Shown here piece by piece: positions 18,529 through 28,039 of a DNA stretch of 64,000 nt (position 1 is the stretch's first letter; every line of letters begins with the position of its first letter). Below the pieces are notes generated by a model. The model had not been told where the DNA came from. It saw only the letters and a list, made by a program, of their open reading frames with translations, and searched no databases. Source of the DNA: Algoriphagus iocasae (lineage in GTDB: Bacteria > Bacteroidota > Bacteroidia > Cytophagales > Cyclobacteriaceae); contig NZ_JACIJO010000001.1 of NCBI RefSeq assembly GCF_014206875.1, positions 1-64,000 of the forward strand. Reading direction: 5' to 3'. The position numbers were made by a program, and so were the translations under genes.

Positions 18529-19319
18529 AGCTTTCCCAATAGCTTTAGTAAGGTGTTATAAGGTTTGGACCAAGTCCTTTGGAATCTCAATGGTCCGTTT
18601 AATTCCCTTTCGAAGAAATTTGGATACTTCTTATTGAGGTAGGCAATTCTTTTTCTTTTAGCCTCGTCGTTACTTGTTCTTTTCCTTAGGCTGTTTGAAC
18701 CTCCAGTCAATCGATAGTAAAAACCAACAAAAGGTAATTGCACTACTTCACCGCCATCTTTGAGCATGTTGATCCAAAACTCCCAATCTGCTCTTCCTAA
18801 TTTGAAATCTTCTGCATATCCACCGATTTTTTCCCAATCTGCTTTTCTGTAGATTCCTGAAACGAAAATCATGTTGTCTCTTGCTAATGCATTAATGCTA
18901 AATGGCTTTAGTTTCCATGGCTTTTCTCCATGCTCATCAAATTTGACTCCTTGACAATACACTACCTTGACTTCTGGTCTTTTTTCAAGAACCTCTACTG
19001 CTTTTTTGATATAGTTTTTTGATATAAGGTCATCCCCATCTAATGGGAGTATGTATTTGCCACTAGAAGTTTTTATACCGGTGTTTCTTGCAGTTTCAAC
19101 TCCCTGGTTTTTTTGTTCTAGGTATTGGACTACTTTGGATTCCGCTACGATTTTTTTTGCCACCGTGGAAGTACCATCTGTAGAACCGTCATTGACAATG
19201 ATTATTTCCAAGGAAGGATATTCGGAATTTATTACAGATGAAACAGATTCTTCAAGATATTGAGCATGGTTATAACTCGGTATAATCACCGAAACTAAAG
19301 GATGATTTTCACTGGACAT
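18525..19319 (-). CDS. Family 2 glycosyltransferase
   Basis: 264 residues. The N-terminus is a textbook GT-A fold: VSVIIPSYNHAQYLEESVSS, then IIIVNDGSTDGT (about 38-49) and the metal-binding ILPLDGDD (DxD, about 90-97). A later WEFWINMLKDGGEV segment fits the ED.e/W acceptor region. It probably adds a sugar to surface polysaccharide or lipid; donor and acceptor are unknown. No polymer-export genes lie nearby. Confidence 0.88.
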   Translation of the reverse strand: MSSENHPLVSVIIPSYNHAQYLEESVSSVINSEYPSLEIIIVNDGSTDGTSTVAKKIVAESKVVQYLEQKNQGVETARNTGIKTSSGKYILPLDGDDLISKNYIKKAVEVLEKRPEVKVVYCQGVKFDEHGEKPWKLKPFSINALARDNMIFVSGIYRKADWEKIGGYAEDFKLGRADWEFWINMLKDGGEVVQLPFVGFYYRLTGGSNSLRKRTSNDEAKRKRIAYLNKKYPNFFERELNGPLRFQRTWSKPYNTLLKLLGKL

Positions 19320-19627
19320 AGTCGCAATTTACAAGGTTCCTGAAGAAAAGAAATATTTATCGGTTTGTTCTATTATTCGGTATTTAAGACTTTTTTTGTT
19401 TGAATAAAGTGAAAAAATCCAAACAATAATTTGTTTAATTAAATAGATATGATAAATTTATAACGGTGATTAAACAACTTTTCTCTATTATTTGATTTTT
19501 TAAGACTTTGAATTCGATAAGGATTCATTTTTCGAACTCTATCAGTTTTCAAAAATCCGGATTTCGATCCGGATTTTTTTTTGCTGATTTTTTAGTGAAC
19601 TTTTGGACTGTAATCAGTCCACCTTTT
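19320..19627. other. AT-rich gap between divergent genes
   Basis: This 308-bp stretch separates the minus-strand GT2 gene from the plus-strand DUF4421 gene. The only structure I see is a terminator-like hairpin at 19551-19582, with no plus-strand gene upstream of it. No credible coding sequence is present. Confidence 0.5.
19551..19582 (+). terminator. Orphan terminator-like hairpin
   Basis: An AAAAATCCGG / CCGGATTTTT stem around an eight-base loop, followed by T residues. It lies 46 bp before the DUF4421 start and there is no plus-strand gene before it. It could end a small RNA or act as a leader attenuator. Confidence 0.6.
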
Positions 19628-20677
19628 ATGACTCTATCCAAGAAAATTGTTTTTTGTTTCTTTCTGGTAATACTTACACTGAGCTTTTCAACTTTTGCCC
19701 AAGAGAAAAAATCAAAACTGGATACGACTTACATTGAAACCACAAATAATTTATTTGCCGCTAGACTGTATCTCTCCCACAAATATACTGATCTGTTAAT
19801 ACGGGTTCCTGAAGAAAACAGGGAATATTTGTATAAGCCAAATTCAGGTCAAAATCTTGGTTTAGGTTTTACATTTCAGACCTTCACTTTGAATATTTCT
19901 GCCCCCTTTGGATTTTTAAACCCTGAAAGGCAAAAAGACTGGCCATTTTATCTTGACTTGCAAGCCCATGCCTATCCCCAAAAATGGATTTTTGATTTTT
20001 ATGGGCAGTTTTACAGGGGCTATACGCTTGATCAAAAATATCTGATCAATTCTGAAGTGAAATACTTACGAGAGGATATGAAATTGAATTCGATTGGACT
20101 TAATGCCAATTATTTGCTGGGAGGAGAAAAGCTTTCACTGGCAGCTGCATTTAGTCAGTCGGCTATCCAAAAGAAATCTGCATTTTCTCCTTTTGTAGGT
20201 TTCGAAGGATATATAGGAGGAATGAGTGGAGATTCCCTGTTGATACCAAACAGTGAAATGTTAACAGAATTGGATTTTCAAAAAGCGGCCTATTTCCAAT
20301 TTGGACCTAATGCAGGCTTAGCCGGTACACTTGTTTTTGGAAAGGGCTTTTTTCTTACAGGTGTCGCCTCAGTCAATTATAGCGTAGGCTATGCGAAATG
20401 GGAAAGAGAGGAGACCGAGTTTAAAAAATGGGGTGGAGTTCCTACCTATTTGCTAAGAGGGTTTTTTGGATATAATGACCGAAAGTTCTCTGTGAATGTA
20501 AATTATGTTTATAAAAACCTCAATTTGGTAGTCAATGAACCCTTTGATCAAGCTGTCAATACGGGGAATTATAGAGTAAACATTATTTATAAATTCGAGG
20601 TGAAAAGAGAGTTTTCAGAATGGTTTTATAAAATCAATCCCATGAGGATTCTCAATAAAAACCTCAAACCTGAATAA
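19628..20677 (+). CDS. DUF4421 family outer-membrane-like protein
   Basis: About 349 residues beginning at the Met before a signal peptide (MTLSKKIVFCFFLVILTLSFSTFAQ); the frame is open upstream but runs through a terminator-like hairpin. The mature protein has alternating, aromatic-ended strands (for example FTFQTFTLNISAPFGFL and KFSVNVNYVYKNLNLVV), as expected of a beta-barrel, and matches the general look of DUF4421 proteins of Bacteroidota. The function of that family is unknown. It is followed 46 bp later by the ALDH gene. Confidence 0.7.
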   Translation: MTLSKKIVFCFFLVILTLSFSTFAQEKKSKLDTTYIETTNNLFAARLYLSHKYTDLLIRVPEENREYLYKPNSGQNLGLGFTFQTFTLNISAPFGFLNPERQKDWPFYLDLQAHAYPQKWIFDFYGQFYRGYTLDQKYLINSEVKYLREDMKLNSIGLNANYLLGGEKLSLAAAFSQSAIQKKSAFSPFVGFEGYIGGMSGDSLLIPNSEMLTELDFQKAAYFQFGPNAGLAGTLVFGKGFFLTGVASVNYSVGYAKWEREETEFKKWGGVPTYLLRGFFGYNDRKFSVNVNYVYKNLNLVVNEPFDQAVNTGNYRVNIIYKFEVKREFSEWFYKINPMRILNKNLKPE

Positions 20678-20723
20678 TTAGAGATTTAGGAAAAGTTAAG
20701 TTTTAAAGTAAAAATAGATTGTC

Positions 20724-22268
20724 ATGTCAGATCAATTTGGAATTAAGGAGTCACTAGCTCGTTTGGGGATTAAGTCTAAAAACCTTGGGGTTTCTACAGG
20801 TACCAACTGGGTGGATTCTGGAGAGAGTTATATTTCTTCCACATCTCCTGCTGATGGTGAGGTAATCGCTGAGGTGCAGATTGCAAACCAGGATAGCTAT
20901 GAGTCTGTGATCTCCACTGCTCAGATTGCTTTTGAGAAATGGAGGGTGGTTCCTGCTCCACAACGAGGGGAGATAGTTCGTGAAATTGGAAATGCCTTAC
21001 GCGAAGTAAAAGCCGATTTGGGAAAATTAGTCTCTTATGAGATGGGCAAATCCTATCAGGAAGGACTCGGGGAAGTTCAGGAAATGATTGATATCTGTGA
21101 TTTTGCTGTTGGTTTATCCCGTCAGTTGTATGGTTTGACCATGCATTCAGAACGCCCAGGTCATAGAATGTATGAGCAATGGCATCCATTAGGCATAATT
21201 GGGATTATTTCAGCCTTTAATTTTCCTGTTGCCGTTTGGTCTTGGAATGCTGCATTGGCTTGGGTTTGTGGGGATGTTTGTCTTTGGAAACCTTCCGAAA
21301 AAGCCCCACTATCAGGTGTAGCTTGCCAACATATAGCCGCTAAGGTTTTTGCAAAACATGGAATGCCTGAAGGAATTTGTTCCTTGATTATAGGCGATTA
21401 TAAAGTCGGAGAAATGATCTCTCACGATTCTAGAATTCCTTTGGTTTCTGCCACTGGGTCCACTCGAATGGGGAAATTGGTTGGTCAGGCTGTAGGGGGT
21501 CGGTTAGGAAGGTCCTTATTGGAGCTGGGAGGTAACAATGCAATCATTATCACTCCAGAGGCAGATATGGATATGGCGATTCGAGGAGCGCTTTTTGGTG
21601 CTGTGGGAACTGCCGGACAACGTTGTACTTCTACCAGAAGATTGATTATTCATTCCAGTATCTTTGATGAAGTGAAATCCAGATTGGCAAATGCTTATTC
21701 AAAATTAGTAATAGGAAATCCATTGGATGAAAAGAATCATGTTGGACCATTGATCGATCAGGATGCTGTATCGATGTATTTGACAGCTACCAAAAAGGTA
21801 ATCGAAGAAGGAGGTAAGGTAGTGGTAGAAGGAGGTGTTTTGGAAGGTGAAGGCTATGAATCCGGCTGCTATGTAAAACCTTCAATTTATGAGGCTGAGA
21901 ATCATTTCCAGATTGTGCAGCATGAGACTTTTGCTCCGATACTTTACCTCATCAAATATGAAAAGATTGAGGAAGCGATTGCCATTCAAAACGGAGTTCC
22001 ACAAGGTTTGTCTTCAGCGATTATGACTTTGAACATGAGAGAAGCGGAAGCATTTCTTTCAGTTGCAGGTTCTGATTGTGGGATTGCCAATGTAAATATC
22101 GGGACATCGGGAGCTGAGATAGGTGGAGCTTTTGGAGGTGAAAAAGAGACAGGTGGAGGACGTGAATCGGGATCAGATGCTTGGAAAGCCTATATGCGTC
22201 GCCAGACGAATACTATAAATTACAGTTCAAATCTTCCTTTGGCCCAAGGGATAAAATTTGATATTTGA
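20724..22268 (+). CDS. ALDH7-type aldehyde dehydrogenase (aminoadipate-semialdehyde dehydrogenase-like)
   Basis: 514 residues, NAD(P)-dependent oxidation of a semialdehyde to the acid. ALDH7/antiquitin features are visible: ISAFNFPVAVWSWN, LELGGNNAIII (about 267-277) in place of the usual LELGGK, and catalytic Cys in AGQRCTSTRRL (about 298-308). The family oxidises alpha-aminoadipic semialdehyde in lysine degradation and also betaine-type aldehydes; the exact substrate is inferred. No other lysine-catabolic gene lies nearby. Confidence 0.85.
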   Translation: MSDQFGIKESLARLGIKSKNLGVSTGTNWVDSGESYISSTSPADGEVIAEVQIANQDSYESVISTAQIAFEKWRVVPAPQRGEIVREIGNALREVKADLGKLVSYEMGKSYQEGLGEVQEMIDICDFAVGLSRQLYGLTMHSERPGHRMYEQWHPLGIIGIISAFNFPVAVWSWNAALAWVCGDVCLWKPSEKAPLSGVACQHIAAKVFAKHGMPEGICSLIIGDYKVGEMISHDSRIPLVSATGSTRMGKLVGQAVGGRLGRSLLELGGNNAIIITPEADMDMAIRGALFGAVGTAGQRCTSTRRLIIHSSIFDEVKSRLANAYSKLVIGNPLDEKNHVGPLIDQDAVSMYLTATKKVIEEGGKVVVEGGVLEGEGYESGCYVKPSIYEAENHFQIVQHETFAPILYLIKYEKIEEAIAIQNGVPQGLSSAIMTLNMREAEAFLSVAGSDCGIANVNIGTSGAEIGGAFGGEKETGGGRESGSDAWKAYMRRQTNTINYSSNLPLAQGIKFDI

Positions 22269-22361
22269 ATAGAGAAAGACTAATCATTGAAATGAGACAG
22301 ATATTTTTTTAAAATATTTCGTCTCATTTTCAATAGATTATATTTTTTGGAAGAGAAAATG

Positions 22362-22392
22362 TTTGGGTAATTCAAAATAGAATTTACCTTTG
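22362..22392 (+). promoter_or_regulatory. Promoter of the tRNA-Val genes
   Basis: TTTG (22362-22365), 19 nt, then TACCTTTG (22385-22392) fit the Bacteroidota sigma consensus very well. Transcription would begin near 22398, about 30 bp before the first tRNA. Confidence 0.75.
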
Positions 22393-22427
22393 CATTCCCT
22401 TTCGGAAGGAAAGAGGATTTAAAGATT

Positions 22428-22502
22428 GGGAGTTTAGCTCAGTTGGTTCAGAGCATCTGCCTTACAAGCAGAGGGTCGGGGGTTCGAATCCCTCAACTCC
22501 CA
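22428..22502 (+). tRNA. tRNA-Val (TAC), copy 1
   Basis: Full cloverleaf: acceptor GGGAGTT / AACTCCC, D-arm GCTC / GAGC, anticodon arm TCTGC-CTTACAA-GCAGA with anticodon TAC at 22463-22465, and T-arm with GGTTCGAATCC. The discriminator is A; CCA is not encoded. Confidence 0.97.
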
Positions 22503-22547
22503 CTTTTATTAAACCTTCAAAAGAGAAGGTCTTTTTCCAAACATTTT

Positions 22548-22911
<364 letters not shown>

Positions 22912-22935
22912 TTGCAGGCAAAACAGTTCAAAGGA

Positions 22936-23032
22936 TGAGTGCATTCCGATTCAATCGGAAGGGTCGGGGGTTCGAATCCCTCAACTCCCACATTTAATCC
23001 CGATATTCTCGGGATTTTTTGTTTTAAGGCCA
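22936..23032 (+). repeat. tRNA-Val-derived fragment A with terminator
   Basis: 22961-22991 repeat exactly the variable loop, T-arm and acceptor 3' strand of tRNA-Val, and 22992-23020 repeat its terminator hairpin. The part upstream is altered: where the anticodon arm should be, a different perfect stem-loop (TTCCG-ATTCAAT-CGGAA, 22944-22960) is present. There is no 5' acceptor strand, so it is not a functional tRNA. The rest of the 22912-23334 gap has only fragment B and AT-rich spacer. Confidence 0.8.
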
Positions 23033-23127
23033 ATTGGGTTATGACAATTAAATTCAAATCATTCTTGGGTTACCTCGCCGGATTAGAGATTTAGGTTTGA
23101 TTTTTAGAAATGTAGCATTAGAAATAT

Positions 23128-23214
23128 GGGTCGGGGATCGTCCTCGATAACAATCGGGACCCTCAACTCCCACATTTAATCCCGATATCCTCGAGATTTT
23201 TTGTTTTAAGGCCA
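23128..23214 (+). repeat. tRNA-Val-derived fragment B with terminator
   Basis: The 55 bp at 23160-23214 match 22978-23032 at 53 positions, covering the tRNA 3' strand, a degraded terminator stem and the following TTTTGTTTTAAGGCCA. In front of it, GGGTCGGGG of the T-arm is kept but the T-loop is replaced by a 23-nt insert containing CCTCGATAACAATCGGGA. It is a more decayed version of fragment A. Confidence 0.8.
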
Positions 23215-23334
23215 TCAGATTTGGCTGAATGAAAAGACTGTTATCAGGGAAATTTTTTTACCTGAAATTTCAAATAGATTTTAAAGATGAGTTTATCCGA
23301 AAATTGGAAAGTCTTGTGGCTAGTTCCAATGAAC

Positions 23335-23643
23335 TTACCTTAATCTGTTATTGATAATAAAATTTCCGCCGACTACTGCGATGATCAACCCGACTATGCA
23401 TACTAATGATATGATGCCAGGGATCAGGCTTGGTTGATCAAGCCAAATTGACAAAGGGAATCCAAGAAAAGTCACAATTCCCATGACACAAAAAAGAATG
23501 GAAGCATAAAACGGTAAACCGTTTTTCTCAGCATTTTCCTTATCTGGTTGAGAAAGCCTACTATATCCTGCCAAAATATTTGGGAATTTTCTGACCAATA
23601 GATCTATTGCCAAAAATAAAGTTCCTATTACGAAAGCTGCCAT
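23335..23643 (-). CDS. Small DUF3784-like membrane protein
   Basis: 102 residues with three predicted membrane helices (about 3-18, 44-66 and 72-95). The arrangement, with a short polar loop GYSRLSQPDKENAEKN between helices 1 and 2, is that of DUF3784 proteins, common in Bacteroidota and Firmicutes and without a known function. It is a single gene with no close neighbours. Confidence 0.6.
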   Translation of the reverse strand: MAAFVIGTLFLAIDLLVRKFPNILAGYSRLSQPDKENAEKNGLPFYASILFCVMGIVTFLGFPLSIWLDQPSLIPGIISLVCIVGLIIAVVGGNFIINNRLR

Positions 23644-23754
23644 TTTTTATTGCTTTTAATGAAAAATTAATGCTTTAATCTAATCAAAAAACTGTTTAAA
23701 ACAAATCAATTAGTTCAGGAAAAAAATCTAGCTTTTCAGTATTTGTCATGAAAT

Positions 23755-23790
23755 AAAAAAAGGAGAGTTTTTGATCAAACTCTCCTTTTT
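23755..23790 (-). terminator. Terminator of the TonB receptor gene
   Basis: An AGGAGAGTTT / AAACTCTCCT stem with a six-base loop, followed on the minus strand by a T run, lies just after the receptor stop. Confidence 0.88.
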
Positions 23791-23792
23791 CA

Positions 23793-25619
23793 TTATAGAA
23801 TGTTTAGCATAAATCCTGCCCGAAACCACCTTCCTGGCATTTGGATCGTTGCGGCTTCTACATACTCTGTATTGGTTAAATTAGAAGCTTCTGCAAAGAC
23901 CCCTATTTTTCCAAGCCGATTGTAATCCACCCTCATGTCCATCACAAAATAAGGATCCTGATTCATCCGCTCCACATAACGCATTTTAGTGTTCCATTCA
24001 GTTTTCTTGCCTATTCCAACCAAAACGCCACCAATTACCTGGTTTTTTAAGGCTGTCAAAGCATAGCGGGTTTCAATTCCTGGCTGTTGGATAATATCTG
24101 CGTTGATGTAATTATAGGAAAAGCTGAATTCCTTTATTTGGACTGTGGAAGCGCTTGGATTCACTCTATAAAAGAATGATGCTTCAACACCATTGAGTTT
24201 TACCTCGTTGAAATTTTGAGGCTGCCAAGGAGTGTTTTCATCCGGTCGGGTCCATTCGATCAGGTCATCTGTGTTTCTAATAAAGTAAACCAGTTCTGCT
24301 CTAAATCCTGATTTTGCCCATTTGGCTCCAACCTCGAAATTCTGAGCTTGCTCAGGCGTCAATTGATCGTTTCCAATATTGGTTGGGCCGACATAATAGA
24401 GGTCCGTAAAACTCGGGATTCGATAGCTCACCCCATATCCTGAATAAATGCGAATGTCTTTGCTAGCCTGAAAACCAACTTCCGCTCCAGGAAAATGCTT
24501 CCAGCCATACCCTGAATTGTAATTGGAATAAATTCCCGCTCTCAGATCTACTTTCGATCCTAAATTCACTAATTGCTCTAGAAAAATCCCGCTCAATGTT
24601 CTTTCTCTGTCTCCTAGATTATTGCTTTCTAGTGCTTCTTTTCTTGTTTCAATACCGAATCCAGTTGTGCCGAGTGAAGTTTTGAAATTTCCATTTGCTT
24701 CCAGTGCATAAACATCTGACTGATGATTGTTTTGGTAAAACTCAGGTTCATTTCTTCTTAGACGGTATTCGTCGACATTTTTTCGATAATAAGCTCTGGT
24801 GTTTAAATAAAAATTAGAAAGGTTTAAGGTATGGCTCAAAGATGCTAAAGTAGTTTGGATGCTTTCCCATTGATCGGGAAAAGAACTGGTGTAAAAACCA
24901 TTCGCACCAAAAGTTCTATCCGTGTAGGCAATCATTCCTCGAATGCTGTTTTTTTCATTAAGATCTATCCCGCCTTCGTAAAATATATTGCTGACTTTAT
25001 AATCTGAATTGTATTGGTAACCATTCGAATCATCATAAGATAACGCCAGATTTTGCTTGTATTTGCCAGTAGGAAGGGAGCCTGCAAAGTTGATTCCTTT
25101 CATTCCAAAATCGCCTGCATATCCTTGGACTCTCAAGTATCGATCATCCGTAAGGCTTGTGATTACATTGATGGCACCTGCATAGGCATTTTGGCCAAAA
25201 ATTCTAGACCCAGGCCCTTTTAAAACTTCAACTCTATCAATGTTTACTAAAGGAACCGGAATATTCATCATGTGATGACCAGATTGGGGATCTGTTAATT
25301 TAATACCGTTTACAAGCATCAAAGTCTGCGCAAATGACCCTCCTCTGATTCCAATATCTGCTTGAACGCCTGTCACTCCACGTTGTCTTACATCTACTCC
25401 GGGTACAAAAGATAAAATCTCCTGCAGGCTTCTCGCAGGTGTAGTTTCGATCTCCAGTTTGTCGATGACGGAGATATTTCTGCTTTGTTTGGAAAAAGGG
25501 ATTTGAATCCGGTTTTCCTGAATTATTACTTCTTCAAGATTTTGGGTAGTAGTATCTGACTGGGCTTTGAGTTGCATAGAAACCAGCAAAACCGCGATAC
25601 TCAACATTGTTTTTTTCAT
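23793..25619 (-). CDS. TonB-dependent outer-membrane receptor (BtuB-like)
   Basis: 608 residues: a signal peptide (MKKTMLSIAVLLVSMQLKAQ), a TonB-box-like LEEVIIQENR (about 28-37), the plug domain (about 45-160, with RGVTGVQADIGIRGGSFAQ and DRVEVLKGPGSRIFGQNAYAG) and a beta-barrel that ends in a C-terminal aromatic strand (RWFRAGFMLNIL). The size and plug resemble the cobalamin/siderophore group, not SusC. No SusD and no cobalamin riboswitch are found nearby, so the ligand is unknown. Confidence 0.9.
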   Translation of the reverse strand: MKKTMLSIAVLLVSMQLKAQSDTTTQNLEEVIIQENRIQIPFSKQSRNISVIDKLEIETTPARSLQEILSFVPGVDVRQRGVTGVQADIGIRGGSFAQTLMLVNGIKLTDPQSGHHMMNIPVPLVNIDRVEVLKGPGSRIFGQNAYAGAINVITSLTDDRYLRVQGYAGDFGMKGINFAGSLPTGKYKQNLALSYDDSNGYQYNSDYKVSNIFYEGGIDLNEKNSIRGMIAYTDRTFGANGFYTSSFPDQWESIQTTLASLSHTLNLSNFYLNTRAYYRKNVDEYRLRRNEPEFYQNNHQSDVYALEANGNFKTSLGTTGFGIETRKEALESNNLGDRERTLSGIFLEQLVNLGSKVDLRAGIYSNYNSGYGWKHFPGAEVGFQASKDIRIYSGYGVSYRIPSFTDLYYVGPTNIGNDQLTPEQAQNFEVGAKWAKSGFRAELVYFIRNTDDLIEWTRPDENTPWQPQNFNEVKLNGVEASFFYRVNPSASTVQIKEFSFSYNYINADIIQQPGIETRYALTALKNQVIGGVLVGIGKKTEWNTKMRYVERMNQDPYFVMDMRVDYNRLGKIGVFAEASNLTNTEYVEAATIQMPGRWFRAGFMLNIL

Positions 25620-25866
25620 AAGAATCGTTAAAAATTCAGCCCAAAGAACTGGCTAAAAAAGTCTAAATCCAACCTTTTAAAATCTGTGAAAATTAGTTAA
25701 TCAGGCATGTCTTATGTAAAAGTCTTGAAACGAACCAAAGGATATCCTTATTTTAGCCGTCTATTATTTAACAGAAGTATGAAATCGAGCATTTCGAAAA
25801 CATCACCCAGAAGGCTGTTTGGTTAAGATGCGAGATTCCATGTGACTTTTGAAAAAAAATTAACAC

Positions 25867-27825
25867 ATGAAAAGAAAAATAATTCTATCACTTCTTTTGG
25901 CCGGATTCGGTTTTGCAGAAGTGACCAATTCGATTGCCCAAGAGGTAAAAGAAAACAATCAAAGTCAATTTGGCGAGTTTATGGACCGCCGCGGTACATA
26001 TTCGAGAACAGCATCAGGCAAGCCGGGAGTTGGTTATTGGCAAAATGCTGCGGATTACCAGATCGAAGCGACGCTGGATGATCAGGCACATACCATCACT
26101 GGTAAGGTGACTATGACCTACACCAACAATAGTCCGGAGACTCTTGATTTTATCTGGATGCAATTGGAGCAAAACAGATTTACTGAAGATTCAAGAGGAA
26201 CCTTGACCACTCCTGTACAGGGGAATCGCTATAATGGCGATACTGATGGAGGTTTTGATATCAGTAATTTAGAAGCAAAAGTTGGTTCAAAAGGAGCAGC
26301 TTCAAATAAGCACATAATTACTGATACCAGAATGCAGGTTTGGTTTGCTGAGCCTATTCCGGCAAAGGGAGGAAAAGCGACTGTTTCTATGAATTTTTCA
26401 TTCAAAGTTCCTGAAAAAGGAATGGATAGAATGGGAAGACTGGAAGTAGAGGATGGAACTATCTATGCTTTGGCACAGTGGTATCCAAAAGTGGCTGTTT
26501 TTGATCAGATTGAAGGATGGAATGTGGAGCCATATCTTGGTGCAGGAGAGTTTTATCTGGAGTACGGAAATTTCGATTACAAAATTACTGTTCCTTATGA
26601 TCACATCGTGGTAGGTTCCGGTGAATTATTGAATCCAAAAGAAGTGTTGAGCAAAGAGCTTCAGGATCGCTATGCGAAAGCAAAAGAAAGTGATGAGACC
26701 GTTTATTTGGTTTCACCGGAAGAAATCGGAAATACAGAATTGACAAGACCAAAGCAAGAAGGAACTGTTACTTGGCATTTTGCCATTCAAAACAGTAGAG
26801 ATATCGCTTTTGCCTCTTCCAAAACATTTATTTGGGATGCTGCAAAAATCAACCTTCCAAGTGGAAAGACCATTTTGGCTCAATCCGTCTATCCTAAAGA
26901 GTCAAATGGAGAAGAAGCTTGGTCTCGGTCTACTGAATATTCGAAAGCTTCAATTGAATATTATTCTAAAACCTGGTTTGAATTCCCTTATGCAACTGCG
27001 ACTAATGTTGCTGCAGAGATTGGTGGAATGGAATACCCTGGTTTGAATTTTTGTCATTACAAATCTAAAGGAAGAGGTCTTTGGGGAGTGACAGATCATG
27101 AATTTGGCCATAACTGGTTCCCAATGATCGTTGGTTCAAACGAAAGAAGATATGCATGGATGGATGAAGGTTTCAATACATTCATTAACCATTACAGCAC
27201 CTTGGCTTTTAACAACGGTGAATATCCATCCAATTTGCAGCAGACAAGAAGATCGGTCAATTACTTTAATTCAGAAACCAGAGAAGGAATCGATAATTAT
27301 CCTGATGTGGTGAATACCTCCAATCTTGGAATGATCGCATATAACAAGCCTGCAATGGGATTGTTGATGTTGAGAGAATATATTTTAGGTCATGAGAGAT
27401 TTGACAATGCTTTTAAGTCTTACATCAAAACTTGGGCTTACAAGCATCCGCAGCCATCAGATTTCTTCAATCATATGGAGAATGTAGGAGGCGAGAACCT
27501 TTCTTGGTTCTGGCATGGCTGGTTTTACGGAAATGGAAATATTGATCTTGGCATCAATGGTGTTTTCCCTTACTCTGGAAATTATTTGTTGAGCATTTCC
27601 AATAAAGGAGAAATCCCAATGCCGGTATTATTTGAGGTTACTTATGATGATGATACCAAGGAAAGATTTACGCTTCCAGTGGAAATCTGGCAAAGAGGAG
27701 ATGTGTGGAATCACATCATCAAAACCGAAAAGAAAGTGAAGTCAGTAGTTTTGGATCCTGATAAAATCCTTCCGGATGTCAATCTTGGAAATGACAGCTG
27801 GCCACAAAACATCTATGATAACTAA
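25867..27825 (+). CDS. M1-family zinc metallopeptidase (secreted)
   Basis: 652 residues with a signal peptide (KRKIILSLLLAGFGFAEVTNSIAQ). The zinc site HEFGHNW (HExxH) with the downstream Glu in WMDEGFNTFINHY (about 402-435) is complete, and the preceding EIGGMEYPGL corresponds to the GxMEN exopeptidase motif but with GGMEY, as in several Bacteroidota members. It probably trims peptides in the periplasm or on the surface. A terminator follows; it is monocistronic. Confidence 0.9.
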   Translation: MKRKIILSLLLAGFGFAEVTNSIAQEVKENNQSQFGEFMDRRGTYSRTASGKPGVGYWQNAADYQIEATLDDQAHTITGKVTMTYTNNSPETLDFIWMQLEQNRFTEDSRGTLTTPVQGNRYNGDTDGGFDISNLEAKVGSKGAASNKHIITDTRMQVWFAEPIPAKGGKATVSMNFSFKVPEKGMDRMGRLEVEDGTIYALAQWYPKVAVFDQIEGWNVEPYLGAGEFYLEYGNFDYKITVPYDHIVVGSGELLNPKEVLSKELQDRYAKAKESDETVYLVSPEEIGNTELTRPKQEGTVTWHFAIQNSRDIAFASSKTFIWDAAKINLPSGKTILAQSVYPKESNGEEAWSRSTEYSKASIEYYSKTWFEFPYATATNVAAEIGGMEYPGLNFCHYKSKGRGLWGVTDHEFGHNWFPMIVGSNERRYAWMDEGFNTFINHYSTLAFNNGEYPSNLQQTRRSVNYFNSETREGIDNYPDVVNTSNLGMIAYNKPAMGLLMLREYILGHERFDNAFKSYIKTWAYKHPQPSDFFNHMENVGGENLSWFWHGWFYGNGNIDLGINGVFPYSGNYLLSISNKGEIPMPVLFEVTYDDDTKERFTLPVEIWQRGDVWNHIIKTEKKVKSVVLDPDKILPDVNLGNDSWPQNIYDN

Positions 27826-27830
27826 AACAC

Positions 27831-27867
27831 AAAAGCCCGGAATCTACATTCCGGGCTTTTATTTTTA
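27831..27867 (+). terminator. Terminator after the M1 peptidase gene
   Basis: An AAAAGCCCGGAAT / ATTCCGGGCTTTT stem with a CTAC loop, then a T-rich tail. Confidence 0.92.
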
Positions 27868-27960
27868 TTAAAGTTTTTAATTAATAGGATATCTGCTTTT
27901 TTTGCCAATAAGGAAGCAAAAGCAGTATAGGATAGGTTAACCTTAAGATATGAGGCTGCT

Positions 27961-27988
27961 TCGGTCTTCGGTCATCAGTCTTCCGACC
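27961..27988. repeat. Short CGGTC(T/A)TCGG-type repeat
   Basis: The segment reads TCGGTCTTCGGTCATCAG followed by TCTTCCGACC, a set of related words in direct and inverted order. The CGGTCATC core is shared with the 23S-5S spacer dyad at 111-206. It may belong to a dispersed intergenic repeat family. Confidence 0.45.
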
Positions 27989-28039
27989 AGATAAGTAAAG
28001 AATTTAGGACACTGGCATGATTGTGAATAACCATAGTAA

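Noticed and set aside
20794..21189. 131-codon frame opposite the ALDH7 gene
   Set aside because: Antisense to a conserved catalytic domain with no family features of its own.
25620..25866. Possible cobalamin riboswitch before the BtuB-like receptor
   Set aside because: No B12-box-like GCCACTG sequence or matching structure is seen in the leader.
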